A stretch of 64,000 nt of DNA from Aphidius gifuensis. Taxonomy: Eukaryota; Arthropoda; Insecta; Hymenoptera; Braconidae. Below, piece by piece: positions 1-13,700 of the stretch. A program made the position numbers and the translations under genes. Positions within the stretch are counted from its first letter, which is position 1, and the number at the start of each line of letters is the position of its first letter. The stretch is from positions 4,960,001-5,024,000 of the forward strand of contig NC_057788.1 in the NCBI RefSeq assembly GCF_014905175.1, in the 5' to 3' direction. The notes below the pieces were generated by a model. The model was not told the DNA's origin. It ran no database searches and saw only the letters and a program-made list of their open reading frames with translations.

Positions 1-612
1 TTTTTTTTTTTTTTTTTAAATTTTTTTTAAAAATTCAAATATTAAGCTAGCACAACTTTCTCAATAATCATCGGATCTCGATGCAATTGGGCTTAAAATT
101 TTGTACGAATTATGTGTTTTTTCTGTGAGAAGAAATAAATTTGAAAGAAAATTTTTTTTTTATTTTCTACATTTTTTTTAAAAATTCAAATATTAAGCTA
201 GCACAACTTTCTCAATAATCATCGGATCTCGATGCAATTGGGCTTAAAATTTTGTGCGAATTATGTGTTTTTTATGTGTGAAGAAATAAATTTGAAAGAA
301 AATTTTTTTTTTTTTTTTTTAAATTTTTTTTTAAAAATTCAAATATTAAGCTAGCACAACTTTCTCAATAATCATCGGATCTCGATGCAATTGGGCTCGA
401 AATTTTGTGCAAATTATGTGTTTTTTATGTGTGAAGAAATAATTCAAAAACAAAATTTTTTAAAATATTTTTTATATTTTTTTTTAAAATTGACATATTA
501 AGGTAGCACAACTTTTTCAGTAAACATTCAATTTCGATGTTATTAGACTAAAAATTACGTGTGAATTATGTGTGATTTATGTGTAAATAAATAAATTAAA
601 AAAATTTTTCGT
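1..612. repeat. Tandem repeat, ~152-bp unit, four copies
   Basis: Four head-to-tail copies are visible. The marker AAGCTAGCAC (AAGGTAGCAC in the last copy) recurs at about 44, 195, 348 and 500, so the period is 151-153 bp. Each unit contains a poly-T stretch, the GCTAGCACAACTTTCTCAAT block, a GGATCTCGATGCAATTGGGC block and AATTATGTGTTTTTT. Copies 1-3 are nearly identical apart from T-run length. Copy 4 is strongly diverged, as expected at the decaying edge of an array. The window starts inside the array, so its full length is unknown. It is either a satellite-like array or the internal repeat block of a non-autonomous transposon. Confidence 0.9.
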
Positions 613-698
613 CTATTTATTCATTCTTTTTTTTTTTATGATAATACTTGTGTTTATAAAATCAATGAACAATGAACCTTTTAGAAGGTATAGATACA

Positions 699-715
699 GG
701 CGCGCGTAGCGCGCC
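699..715. other. GC-only hairpin next to the tandem array
   Basis: Perfect inverted repeat GGCGCGC-gta-GCGCGCC, with 7-bp arms and a 3-nt loop. It stands out as pure G/C inside DNA that is otherwise very AT-rich, and lies ~90 bp beyond the last repeat copy. A short strong hairpin beside a ~150-bp tandem block is reminiscent of Helentron-associated elements (DINE-1-like). The typical CTRR terminus is not obvious, so this link is only inference. Confidence 0.75.
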
Positions 716-3700
716 AATGTGCTCGTATTTAAAAAAAAAACATCTGTACTAATATAATTTGAAAATTTGTTAATGTTACATGATTTTTTATATAAATAAT
801 TATCATGAAAATATAATGATTGTTATTAAAATTATGAAAATCATAAAATTATAAAACTATTTACGACCGAGTGAAATATATATATTACACAGCCAAACTA
901 TATAATAAAATTCAATTTCCATTAGAGTTAAAGTCATTAAAAAAATTTATTAATATTTAATAATTTCATTTTCATGTACTACGGATAAAAAAAAAAAATA
1001 AGGAAATTGTATAATATTATATATTTTCAATGTACTTTGAAAGTTGAGTCAAGAAAAAAAAAAAAAAAAAAAAAGTAAATAATTTCCGTTATATATTAAG
1101 AAAAAAAAAAGTGACTGATTATGTAGTGTTGAATTTTAATGACAATTAGCATTGAAAGCTAATTTTAAGTAGCTAAAATTTTTAAAAAAGTAAAGTTAAA
1201 AAAGAATAAATTACAAAAAAATATATATATTATATAAAAATAAATGAATAAAATATTTTAAAAAAGTCTGAGTGATAATTAAATAAGGTATATTGAACGG
1301 ATGTTGATGAAGAAAGAGGCAACGTTGCCATTGAATTTTATTAGTTAGCAACAAAAAAAAAAAAGTGGAAAAAACAAAAAAAAAGTTTATCAATATATAG
1401 CTATACATAAGGATCATAAAATGAGGCAAAAGGCAACATGATCCTAACAACTGGGCCTTAAAATTTTTGGCCTCTTGTACAGCTGATATTTTTGCGTGTG
1501 TTATCCAACAGATGCCCAAGCACCAATACCCTCAGAAACGTCTCAAGCCCTCTCACAATCTCACCAATAAATATATGCATGCATATACCAAGCATTCACA
1601 TATACCAATAAAAAAAATTTCAATAAATATACAAGAAAGATCGAGTAAACTCAACAGCAAACAGCTGCTTCATCACCATCACCATCATCATCATCATGAT
1701 AATCTTTTTTCAGTCGCCCACATAAACCCCCGGGGGATCGGAAGTCCTCTTGAAATACCTCTCTCGTACACATATATATATCGATCGTATCGATCAAGTC
1801 TAAGGAAGTGAGGAAACTCTCTTGTGATCCAATTTTTATTTATTTTTTTTTCCATGGAATTTTTATATGCACATACAAAAATATATTTTTTCAAAAGTAA
1901 AATAGGACCTTTAAATTTTTTTTTTTTCATATATATATACCAATCATGTATTTCCGGTGGTTATACGATCATGGAATTTGTGTATGTCTTTTGTCCAGGT
2001 AATTTTTAGCTTTTATAATTCAACTTATTCATTAATCTCTTCCTCTTCCTTATTTTTTTTTTTTGCTTTCATTTGAAGTACATTTATCGATTGACAGACG
2101 TTAACGATTTTTCATATTTTTATTTATTTTTTTTCAATACCACAAGTAGTTTTAATAAATCAAATTTAAAAAGAGAAAATTTAATAAATTGAATGAATTT
2201 ATTTTTATAAATAAAATAGTAAAAATAAAAAAATAATAATATTTGTTATTAATTATTATATATAAATAGTGTAACAATAGATTGACAAATATTTAACTGA
2301 CAAAATTAGTACTGCCTTTTTAAACATGTATTTTATTTATTTTACTATTTGACTTTGAAGCATCTTGGGGTCGACATGTACCAAAATAAAAATATTTATA
2401 TTTACTTGCGAATAGTTTACATATGATAGTGTGGTTTTATTTACTTGCAAAATACTGGTTTTGTGTAGATTGTGTAAGAGACATCGTGATGAAGCATCAT
2501 TAGGATGAACATATGGTTAATTTAAAAAATAAAATAAAAAAGTACGTGGTTTTTTTTGCATGTGTACTGTCAAATATGCAAGGGATATTACAAGCGCCAC
2601 ACATATGTATGATGAGCAATTCAAAAACATTTGTATATATATATACATATTACGAAATGACTGGGACCGTGTAATTATGGGTTTCAAACGAATGAGGGAG
2701 TGCCACACATATAGCATATATGAAAAATATTCCCAGAGGACACATACATGTTTATATATTTTTTTTGCTTCCATATTTTTCATTTGAGATTAATTTTGAT
2801 AGTGCCATATATTTCACTGATGTTTAATTTAACAAAAAAACATTAATATTACTATTATAATTATTATTTAAATAATAAAAAATATAAATTACAATTTTCT
2901 CTATTTAAAAACATGTCATTTACAATTTAGAGAATCTTTTTATAAAACGCAATTACGTATTAGTTTAATTGAAATTTCCAATGAAAAAAATTATTTAAAA
3001 TTTAATTTATATTATTATTTTTTTATTACATTATTATTTGTTGATGGAATAAATTTTTAAAGGTACCATTTTAAACTCCCCTATTTGATTTCAATGATAA
3101 ATATATTTATCGGTATTTTACTGGAGAATCTCGGTCAGCTGATAATCATCAAAAATAATGCTCACACACGAAATAAATACATTAAAAAAAAATTTTATTC
3201 ATTATCTAAAAGTGAGATAAAATAAATAGAATAAAATATATAAATTTATAATTTTATAAGAAAAATAATAAAGGTAAAATTCAAAATTTAAAATGAAATG
3301 AAAAAAGAGGGTAAATTTTGAGAAATATGATATTGAATTTAGCTTATATATAAAAGTATTTAAAGATCAAATTTTTTGGTGATAAATATAAATATTTTTT
3401 TCACATCATCGTTATGGTTTTGTTGAATGTATATTGCTATTTTTAAAAATTTAACAAAAGTTATTGACAATTGTCTAGTGAATGAGAAAAAAAAAAAAAA
3501 TAAAAAAAAATGTACTAGTCATTTTGGGGTTGGTAGTTGACAATGATTATAAAGAAATTGAAGACATGTTTATAATTTATGTTTATATATATTTATTGTG
3601 CTTTGATTCTCTTGAGGTGAAAATTTTCAAATGGTTGGTTAGTTTATACTTTATAGAGGGGAATGATATAGAAAGAAAATAAAAAGAAATTTACGAAAAA

Positions 3701-6700
3701 AAGAAAATAAACTGTCGCCATGGGACATTTTGGTTATTTTCGTTGATACAAAATTGGAAAATTTTTATTTGTAATACAAAAACCACAAATTTATTTATTA
3801 TAAATGTTATTTTGACCTCAAAGAAGACTTTGTTAATATACCCTCGAGCTTTATTTATTTATTTATTTTTGTTGTCTTTTGCACACTTGCATTTTTCAAG
3901 TTCTATTGACTAGAATAAAAACAATTTTTATTTTTTTTTCCTTTTTTCAACTTTAGAAAAGCTTTTAAGCATCGTTAAATTTTTGTTTTCAAATCCACCA
4001 AGTAAATACTTTTACTCTAAAAAAATTCTCTTCATCAAAATGCATTGTTTTTTTTTTTTTTTTTTGATTAATTGAATAAAGGTCAAACTTTTAGTAAGAA
4101 ATTTTATAATTTTTTTTATATGTAGTGTTATTACATTTTCATTTTTTTATGTACAAAAGAAAAATGAAAAATAACGAAATAGAAGAATGTATTTAATGTC
4201 CTTGAAATATAATAAAGGAGGGTTGATTCACCACCAGGTATTAAAACGAATATGTATACTTGTCACAATCACAAAAAATAATCCAACGTAAATTTAACAT
4301 TTTTATATGAGAAGACTCACAGCTGTGTTTTTTCACTTCTTTATAAACAGTGTTAAAAAAAAAAAAAAAAAAAAATTCGATTTTTTATATTGTGAATGAT
4401 CAAGCTTGACAAGGGTGACGTCGCGTGTCTCAGATGATTTCGTTCGTTAGGGAGCAACTAAACGCAAATATTTTTCAACAAGTTTTCAAGTGGCTAGCAT
4501 GAATTTTCTGTCAATCGATAATAAAAAAAAAAATAAATAAATAAAATACAATAGTCAAGATATCAATCTATATTGTCAACAAAAATTTCAAATATTTTTT
4601 TTATATAAATATCAATTATTTATTAATATTTAAAAATGAAATTAAATGTAATATTTTATTGAAATTTAAAAAATATTATAATAAATTAAAAAGATAAAAT
4701 AAACTATGTAGGTTTTGATGATGTAACGCAAATATGATTGATTTTAAATTGAATAAAAAATTTAAATTATAGATGAAAATATTAAAAAAAAAAAAAAATA
4801 TTTCATGATGAGTTTTGATTGGGAGGTCGTGGACCTTTCGATGATAAGAGTATCGACATGTGATAAGAACTGCAGTCAAACAAACGAGGTATATATTCAG
4901 CTGCAATTTAAAATAATATTTTCTATTATTATATTTTTTTTTTATAATTTCAATTAAACATATGAATAATTTTTTTAATTAAACAAAAATTTCTTAGTAT
5001 TATAAATGATATATAAATTATTAATATTTTCATTAAATAATAAATTGATAAAAATTATTAATTATGATATTATATAAATTATAATAATATTCTTTTTTAA
5101 ATTAACAATTATAATTATTCTGGGAAAATTATAATCGTATTAAGATTTTTTTTTTTTGCAAATATGACATGAATTATAGTGAAGGATACTTTGGGTCATT
5201 GCAAATGACGACATTAACAATAAATACATATAATTTTTTTTTTTTTTTATTGCCCGAGATTGGATGTATAATGAAATATATTAATATGTTGCATCTCCCA
5301 ATAATTTAATCAAAAAAATTATCATTTAAATAAAAATGATTAGATTATTTAAGAGGAAAAAAAAATTAAAAGATTTTGAAAAAAAAAAAAAACAAACTGA
5401 TATTATTTTACCGTATCACAACATATTAAATAATAATAATTTTTATTATTTACGTATTAATACATTAAAAAACTGATTTAATCATCATTTTAGTTTACAA
5501 ATTGATAACACACACACATCCATACATTAAAAGAAAATTTAAAACGTAATATAACGCACAAATTATTCTTTGTTCATTTGAATTATTTATATTGTTTATA
5601 AAATATTTATAATTTTAAATATTCATATATTATTTGATAGCTAAATATTTTTTTAACATTTAATATTCATGTTTCAACTTTGTACTCTTTTTCTTATAAC
5701 ATATATAACGTGATAAAAATTATTCACAACTAGATTATTCAATTGCGTATATATATTATGACTTTGTATAATTAATCATTCAATATGCTTATAAATTATT
5801 ATCATCACAGATGAAATTAAATTTCATATTCAAAGTTATTATAATAGCGATAATTGGCAAGTTGGTTTATGATATTATTTTTTTTATTTTTTATTTAATT
5901 TGACTTGACATCAATATATCAATCAATAGATATATTATTTTACGATCATTTAGATTTTTTTTCTTCTATTGTTATTGAAAAATAAATAAAGAAAATAATA
6001 ATAATAATAAATGATAAGTCACAATGCCAAAGAGTAAATGATACTGATTGCAAACGTCATGGACAACCGGTGCACCCGCATTTTCCAAAGATTTTATTTC
6101 ATTTTTTTTTTTTATGTCGTATGAGGGCTGCTGTTGATATGTTCAAGGACAAGGACGACGACAAAATTACGTGCAATACATAAAGTTTAAAATGACAAAA
6201 CCAAGCAATGCTTGACGACAATGAACAATGTCATTTCTCAATAACTAAACAACACAAAATACGACAAAATCACGTATTGCATTTTCGTATATATCTTGTC
6301 AGGATGTAACACGTCATTTATATCATATCACATTATTTTTATTTATTTATTTTTATTTATTGTATTCATTTTATAAGTTATAATATTTATAATTCACGTT
6401 TGGCACGTTTTTTATTATTATTTTTTTAGCAAAGATATTTAATTTAATATGTAAGCATATTTTTTATCAGAAATTATAAAAAAAATTTGTTTTTTAATTG
6501 TTGCAGATTGATCAATCGAGCTGAATTCATTTTGATCATCATCAACTGCAATAAGGGTGAGTTTGATAATTTTTATCTATTTTTTATTTTCATTTTATGA
6601 AACGTATTTTTTTTCAAATTTTAATATATTTTTTTGAATGTGGAGGTTATCTAATTTCTATATTTTTTTTTTGCTTATATTTAATTTTTAATACGTTTAA

Positions 6701-7668
6701 AATTTTGTGAATTTTTTCAATTCATTTAAACAATTTGTTTGCCATTGAGGCTATCTGGAACGACGTTGAAATTAAAGGTCTGAAGCCGAGAGAATAATAA
6801 CGCGGTTATTAAATTAATTTTAAAAATGATAATTGACTTAAAAAAAAATAATAATAATTCAGTTAAATAAATTTTAATACAAAGCCTGTGTAGCAGCTAC
6901 TTTAATAACGGTGTTTAAATATTCTCTGTAATATTTTTGACACAATAGTATAATATAAATTTAAAATACATATACATACATTATGTGATTTTTATACATA
7001 AAGTTTACAAAGCCCTCTGTATGTAATATTTTTTAAAATTGCCTGTTCTATATTAATCTATATAAATTATTTTTTTTTTTAAATACAATGTTCACTATCA
7101 AATTTGATACAATCATTTTGTTAAACAAAACAACGGGGTTTACTTGCGACTAACGAATAAATTCTTTGTAGTCAAAAAAATGACTCAACAATAATAGCAT
7201 GATCGATGAAGGAAGAGTATATATATTTTTATTTAATAGATGATCAAAAAAATAATATATAAATAATAATAAAAATAAAATATAAAATTCTAATCCAAAA
7301 AGTAGAGTCAATCGCACGCCTTCACTGTAATTTACCACCTTGTTTATAAGAGGATTGACCCAATGCCCCAGAAATCAAAACAACATTACCTCCTTAGTAC
7401 TGTCTTATACAAACACATGCAAATAAAATATACTATTTAGTATTTATATATATATTTAAATATGAAAAATAAACTCTCAAGAAAATCAATAACAATGAAT
7501 AATAATAGTATAAAGAAAAAAAAAAAAAAAAGAAAAAAAATTTAACACGGAAGTTGTACATAAAACTACTGTATGCGTAACGAGTGTAAACATGGCATCT
7601 TGTTCCACATATGACAAGGATAAAAAATAGATAAAAGCATAGACTTTGTGTGTGTCTAGATTGTATTG
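716..7668. other. Non-coding, AT-rich; no gene seen
   Basis: No convincing exon. Open frames here are short and built on poly-A/T or CAT runs. Small items: a CAT-triplet tract at about 1672-1699 (it would read as polyhistidine but lacks any gene context); the perfect 10-bp palindrome CCCCCGGGGG at 1727-1736; and two TATCGATC octamers at 1779-1786 and 1788-1795 (7 of 8 match to the DREF site TATCGATA). Many A/T homopolymers are scattered through the stretch. Confidence 0.6.
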
Positions 7669-7740
7669 GTCACTTGTGTTGAGTGCAAGTGACTAGTGGC
7701 GTCGTCTTGTCTAGTCAAACTCACTGTGTCAGTGTGTGAC
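7669..7740. other. Cluster of overlapping inverted repeats
   Basis: Three inverted repeats lie within 72 bp. GTCACTTG (7669-7676) pairs with CAAGTGAC (7686-7693) across a 9-nt loop. TGACTAG (7690-7696) pairs with CTAGTCA (7711-7717). CACTG-tgt-CAGTG follows at about 7722-7734. The first two overlap, so alternative folds are possible. The CACTTG and CAAGTG cores are also E-boxes (CANNTG). The block is clearly GC-richer than its flanks. No gene is seen. Confidence 0.6.
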
Positions 7741-10700
7741 GCAATTTAATTCTAGCATAGAAAATATATACCAATACATATACTTGTATTTATGTGTACA
7801 TTAAATATACATTATATTATCTATACTATACAATTGCAAATTATTTTTTTTTTACTTACCGTGTTGGCACGCTGTGAACTCGTATAGCGATTTTACAATT
7901 TTCACTTTTTTTTTTTTTCATTATTTTTATTTTTTAAATTACAATCAATTGTAATGAAAAAAATAGATAATAATAATCATATATTTCTCATCAATTATCA
8001 GTCATTTAAAATGATATTTATATGGTTTATAAATATTGATAAATAGCAATTATTTAATTTGAAAATAAATAAATAAAAAAAGCGTATATAAATTTAATTT
8101 TAAATAATTTTTTTTTTTTTATTTCCATTATCTTTGAATGATATTAAATTTGGAAAATTACTAATGGAAAATTATTTTTATTTTTATTATTATTTTGGCA
8201 ATGAAATATAAAAATAAATAAAATTAATGTATATTTTGTTGTATTTATGCTGTTGATGGTTGTCCTCGAAAATAGAATGATAAATCATCAACCTGAAACA
8301 TTGACTTTTTCTTACGTCATTGAATTAAGAATAATTATACATCGAGTAATTGAGAATTGAGTACATATATACACTGTATGCATCGTTGTTATTTATTTTA
8401 TATATATATATTTTTTTTTTACGTGATACAGAGTTGATAAAATCATTTCTTTGAATCAACAGGCACAGTATTATAATACGAGTATCACATAATTGTTTCT
8501 CAGTAGTTTAAACATTAGCAAAAAAATAACTCGTTTATTAATAAAGTTAGCATCAAATTAACGCACTATATCGTGTTGTAAATTTCCGGAGAATAAAAAA
8601 ATAAAATAAATTAAAAAAAAATAATTTAAATCAATTAAAAAATTATGATTAATAATTGACTATTATATTTTTCATTTTTTAAATTTAAAGAAAGCCCTAA
8701 ATATATAACAAAAAAGAAAGAAAAAAATTATCTTATCTTAATAAATATTTTAGTTCTTAGTATGATCATCAATCAGTTTAAGCGATTAGATATTAATTCG
8801 ATATTAATATGTTTTTATATATCAAAACTTTTTGAGTATGTGTGTTAGTAAATGCGAGATCATGGTATTATATTGGTTCTACTTGACTCTAGGTTGTATT
8901 TTTTTTTTTCTCCTCTTTTTTTTTTATCGTCATATTGACTTGAGAGGAATGCTCATATTGGTTAACAGGTCTATTCTTGTGTGTGGCATATACATTTATA
9001 AACCATCAGATGTATGGTTACATGACAATGACGTGATACTCTAGGAGTGTAACATAAAAACGAATGACACGACAATTTGCTCGTCACTGGATGACTAATG
9101 ATTGGCTATAGACACATTTTTTTTTTTTTTTATAATAAAACATTTAAAGCTTGACTTTTACAGGGTATATTTATATATTGACTGACAAAAAATAATAACC
9201 ATAATAAAAATACAAATCTATATAGAGAAAAAGAAAAAAATTGTATTATTGAATTCAATTGAGTAGAATATATATAGAAATAAATTGTTATTTGAAAATA
9301 AAATTATTATATAACTAGGGGTCACATGGCACACAGTGCAAAACGTGATGGAAAATAGAAAAAAAAAATTAAAAATTGATAATTAAATTTATATTTGTAA
9401 TTATTGTACATTGTTGATTGATTTTTTTTTTTCCATTTATAATTTAATTCAATTGTCGACTTGATTTTTGGTTAGTTGATAATATTTTTGATAATTAATT
9501 ATTGAAAAATAACAACAAATATTTAACAATTAAATTGATATGTATTTAGAGTGATTTTTATTGTCCAGTATTGACCTACTCTTAACAATAATTCTCTTTT
9601 ACTTCCCCTCGATTACAAGGCCAACAATCTTTATTATCGGAACATTAGAACCCAATCATCTGTACTAAAAAAAAAATAAATACGCTCGATATAATATATA
9701 TATTTCCATGGAGTATTCATTGTTGGACGACCCTCTTTTGTAGCAATTGTAGAAAAGACAAGTGCGGAGGGAATAAAAGCATAAAAATAGAAAAAAAAAA
9801 AAATGAATTTTTACGAGGCAAAAATAAAAATAAAAAAAAAACAAAGAGAAAACTATATAGTGAAAATGATCGTAAAGTATTGACGGAGAGTGTGCTGAGT
9901 TGAAGTATATTGTTGGGGAGGGAATAATGTAGAAAAGACAATGACTTGGAAATAGAAAAAAAAAAAAAAAAAAAAAAAAAAAACATCACATATAGTACTT
10001 ACTCCATATATATATAAACTCGTGCATTTTAGCTTTTTATTATTTTTTTTTTTTCTTTTTTTCATTTATGTATTGTACACATGGTTGTACGTAATTGCAA
10101 ATGTACACAGACATATTATGTGTAAGTGTATTTATTTGTTTGACTGTGTATTTCGTTAATAACAGACAGCTTGTCGCTGCTGCTTGAGTTGAGCTAAAAA
10201 AAAAAAAAAAAATAAAATAAAAAACGCAACGATTCAAGCTGATTGTGTAACTGTTTTTCTTCGAGATATTCTTTGAGTACTTACTCGTCAACAGTTTAAC
10301 AATTGTCGAAGAGTAAAAATATAAATATATATAAATGAAAAAGTAATAATTAAAAAAAAAAATCATTTTGAGAAATAATTAATTTAATTAGGTGTCTATT
10401 TTGTTGATTGAAATTTAGATAATATTTCTAATTAAGCAGAAGACAATTTAATTAACTATTTATTTTTTTTCCTTTTTTTTCAAAATATTAATGATCAAGT
10501 TGACATTTAAAATTTAGCACGTTATTTGATTTTAATTTAAAAAAAAAATATTTTCTACATGTTAAAATGTTAAATCAAATAGAAATTAAATTATATTGCA
10601 GTTTATTAAACAATATAACACTGTAGATATTTTAAAAAAATAGAAAATTAATTGTACATGTGGCTTACTTTATATATAAAAAAAAAAAAATTTATTATCA

Positions 10701-13700
10701 GCCCTGAGTCAGCCCCAAGTTAATCGGCTATATATATATTAGTTTGTATTTTGCAATTCTTTGTCTTATTTCATCAATTTTTACACCGTAAAATAGCGAT
10801 TTCATTTGATGAAATCTGCTTGCAACAGCATGAGTAATAAATTAATGTTTAAACATTGAAGAAATAAAATAAAACAATTAAATAATAAAATAAATAATCA
10901 TGAAAAAAAAAAAAAAAAATGAAATGAATCACTTATAATAATATTATAAAGAAATTAATAATAAAATAATATAAAAAAAAATAAATATGTTGCTTGTACA
11001 AAGTGTCACTTTGTATCATTTGCTCTATATATTTTTTTAATCTCAATAATAATAATTTTTTTATTTTATAATGTTTTTTTTTTTATCATTTTATTTACTA
11101 AAAATGATAATGTTTATTTTAGACAAATTTGAACAGCTGCAACTCCATGATATTGACGCACGATGAAATCATAGTTTTTTTTTTATTTTTTTTATTTAAT
11201 TTATATTGTGCGCTCGCGAATTATTTTAATGCGCATATATACTTATTTTGTATGTGTAATTAAAATTATAAAAAATATCCTTGAAATAGTAGGAAAAATT
11301 TTAAACGTTTTTAAATATTATATCTATGATGTATCACCAAAAGATAATGTTCATTAGTCAATTTAAAAAATGATTCAAATAAAATTTAAAAAATTCCATT
11401 TCAAGTATCATTGAAATAGTTAATTACTATTTAAAAGAAAAAAATTATTCTCGATATGGAAATATGGAATTTTTTATGTTATACTTATTAATTCACTCGT
11501 TGTTTGAAATTTCCACTGTTTTTTTTTTTTTCAAAGCAAATAATATATAAATTACTCATCAATAAATTATCCAAACAAATATTCTTGATGGAAAAAAAAT
11601 ATATATAAAATTTTCTTTTCTTTATATATTATGATTTATGTTTCGTTATAAATTTATGAAAATTAAAAAAAAAAATTTTCTTTTACCTTTTAATAATAAA
11701 TGAATTTCCCACTAAATTTATTTTATATAATTTTCATATTATTGACATTGGAAAAATTGTGATAAAAACTGGTGCAATATTTTATACGTAAATACGTTGA
11801 CACCAGCATTGACCTGGCGCATGTATTGATACACAATCAGGAGAGGTCACTTGTGACAATTTGCCAAATCGAATAATCTTGAAGAAAAATTAAATATCTG
11901 TTTTATTAATATTTATCTATGCAAAATTTATAATACATTTAAATATCAAAGTCCATTATAAAATTATGATCTAATAAAATTTATATTTACGGTCTCAATG
12001 TCACGTGCAATAACTACATAAAAAAAAAAAATAAAACAAATTATTTATCAACAAAAAAACTGATAAAATTAAATCAATAAAAATTTTTAATATTAAAATA
12101 TTTTTAAATGTAGTAAGAAATATTAAAAGCATATTTCTTTATCAGTTGAGTTTATTTTAATCATTTTTCAAATGTTTAATAGAGCCCACATATGACTCAC
12201 GACGAAAGAATGTTCGAGGTAAAAATGAATGAATATTAATTGGTAATGAAAAAAGGAAAAAAAAAAAAGAAGTTGGTAAATAATTTTTATTTTTAAAAAT
12301 GTGAGAATTGCACTAGAATGGAGTTATAAATTTATAAATGTCAACAATGAAACATTTACTTATATTTGTGAGGTACTATATATACTCTTAAATACCTTTT
12401 TTAAAATTATTATTTATGTTAATTATGACATTTTTAATAGTGCTACGTCCTTGCAGGTGCATCTTTTTTTTTTTCCTTTTTTTTTGGTTAATAAAAAAAT
12501 TGTATATATTTTTATTTAGCACATGAATTTTTTTGTATTTTTAATAAATACATTATTTACCAAGTTAATAAATATATTAACTACAAATGAATTACATAAT
12601 AATTTTTAAAAAATAGTAATTTATCTTAATATATTTTTTTTCTTGTTGAAAAAAAAAACAGCAAACTACTTAATTAAATAATTTGTAAATGAGTTGTTTC
12701 ATTGATGAATATTACATGGAAAAAAAAAAATAAATAATTTGATTTTAATATTTGACTCAATGTTAATTCGTCATTATTAAAAATAAATTAATATATCAAT
12801 AATAATTACAAGAAAAAAAAATCAATGAATAAAATGAATATATTCAATTCAATATAAAATTGCAAATACATAAACCATTCATAATGTATTTTTTTTTTTT
12901 AAATTAGTATATTTATTTTATTTATGAAAAGTCATTTAAAATCCAAAGTAATTCATGACAATAACACGTGATGATGATCAACTAGTTTGTCATATATATA
13001 GTTATCACTGTGTGTTTTTTTATTTTATTTTTTCTATATATAAAGTAAAAACAATTGTGTTAAATATGAGAGTATAAGTGTTTTGTGTGTTTTTGTCATG
13101 GTAAATACGTTTGGCCATAGTATTACCTGACTCTTCTCTGTTGATGGATACATTTGTGGATGAAATGAGTATGAAGAGAACAAGGGGAAAGCATTAGTGT
13201 GGGCAAACCTGTAATTACCTTTATCAAAAACAACTAGTGAGTAGGTGGATTCGAGGAAAGCAATTACATGTAAATGTTGAAGCGTCTCGCATGGTAAACC
13301 ATCTTTTTTTTTCTCTCTCAACGATTATATACATTTGTGTTTATACATATATATATGCATGTACCATATACATTGCAGTTAATGTATCAAAAAAAAAAAA
13401 AAAAAACATTAATGTATACTTAAAGTGCCTAGTTTATTATTTTTCATTTTTTCTTATTTATTTATTTACAATTGTTCTCTCATTTTTCGAGAAACATTTT
13501 CTTACTTTCGTCAATTACATTCACTCTGATTTTGTCTATTATAGTATATATACTATTTTTCTTAAACTATAAATTTTATTTTTTTTAATTTTTTTTTTTT
13601 TTTTTATAATATACTTGTCGACCTCGTCACTCAGAGCGCTGGTCAGCATCAAGACTTGACGGCCCATTACCGTTATCTTTGACTCTTCTTTCCAGGAACC

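Noticed and set aside
1..612. Repeat array considered as CRISPR
   Set aside because: Units are ~152 bp and directly adjacent, with no unique spacers, in a eukaryotic context.
1467..1811. 114-codon + frame with a polyhistidine run
   Set aside because: The frame is opened by a non-ATG codon, and the His run is just a CAT-triplet microsatellite. No splice context and no domain.
5195..5210. GTCATT-gca-AATGAC as an ecdysone response element
   Set aside because: The spacing and half-sites do not fit the AGGTCA-N-TGACCT inverted repeat; a short AT-rich dyad can occur by chance.
7690..7717. miR-279-like seed TGACTAG in a hairpin
   Set aside because: Only the first seven bases agree with the miR-279 family. 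The rest of the arm differs and the stem is just 7 bp.
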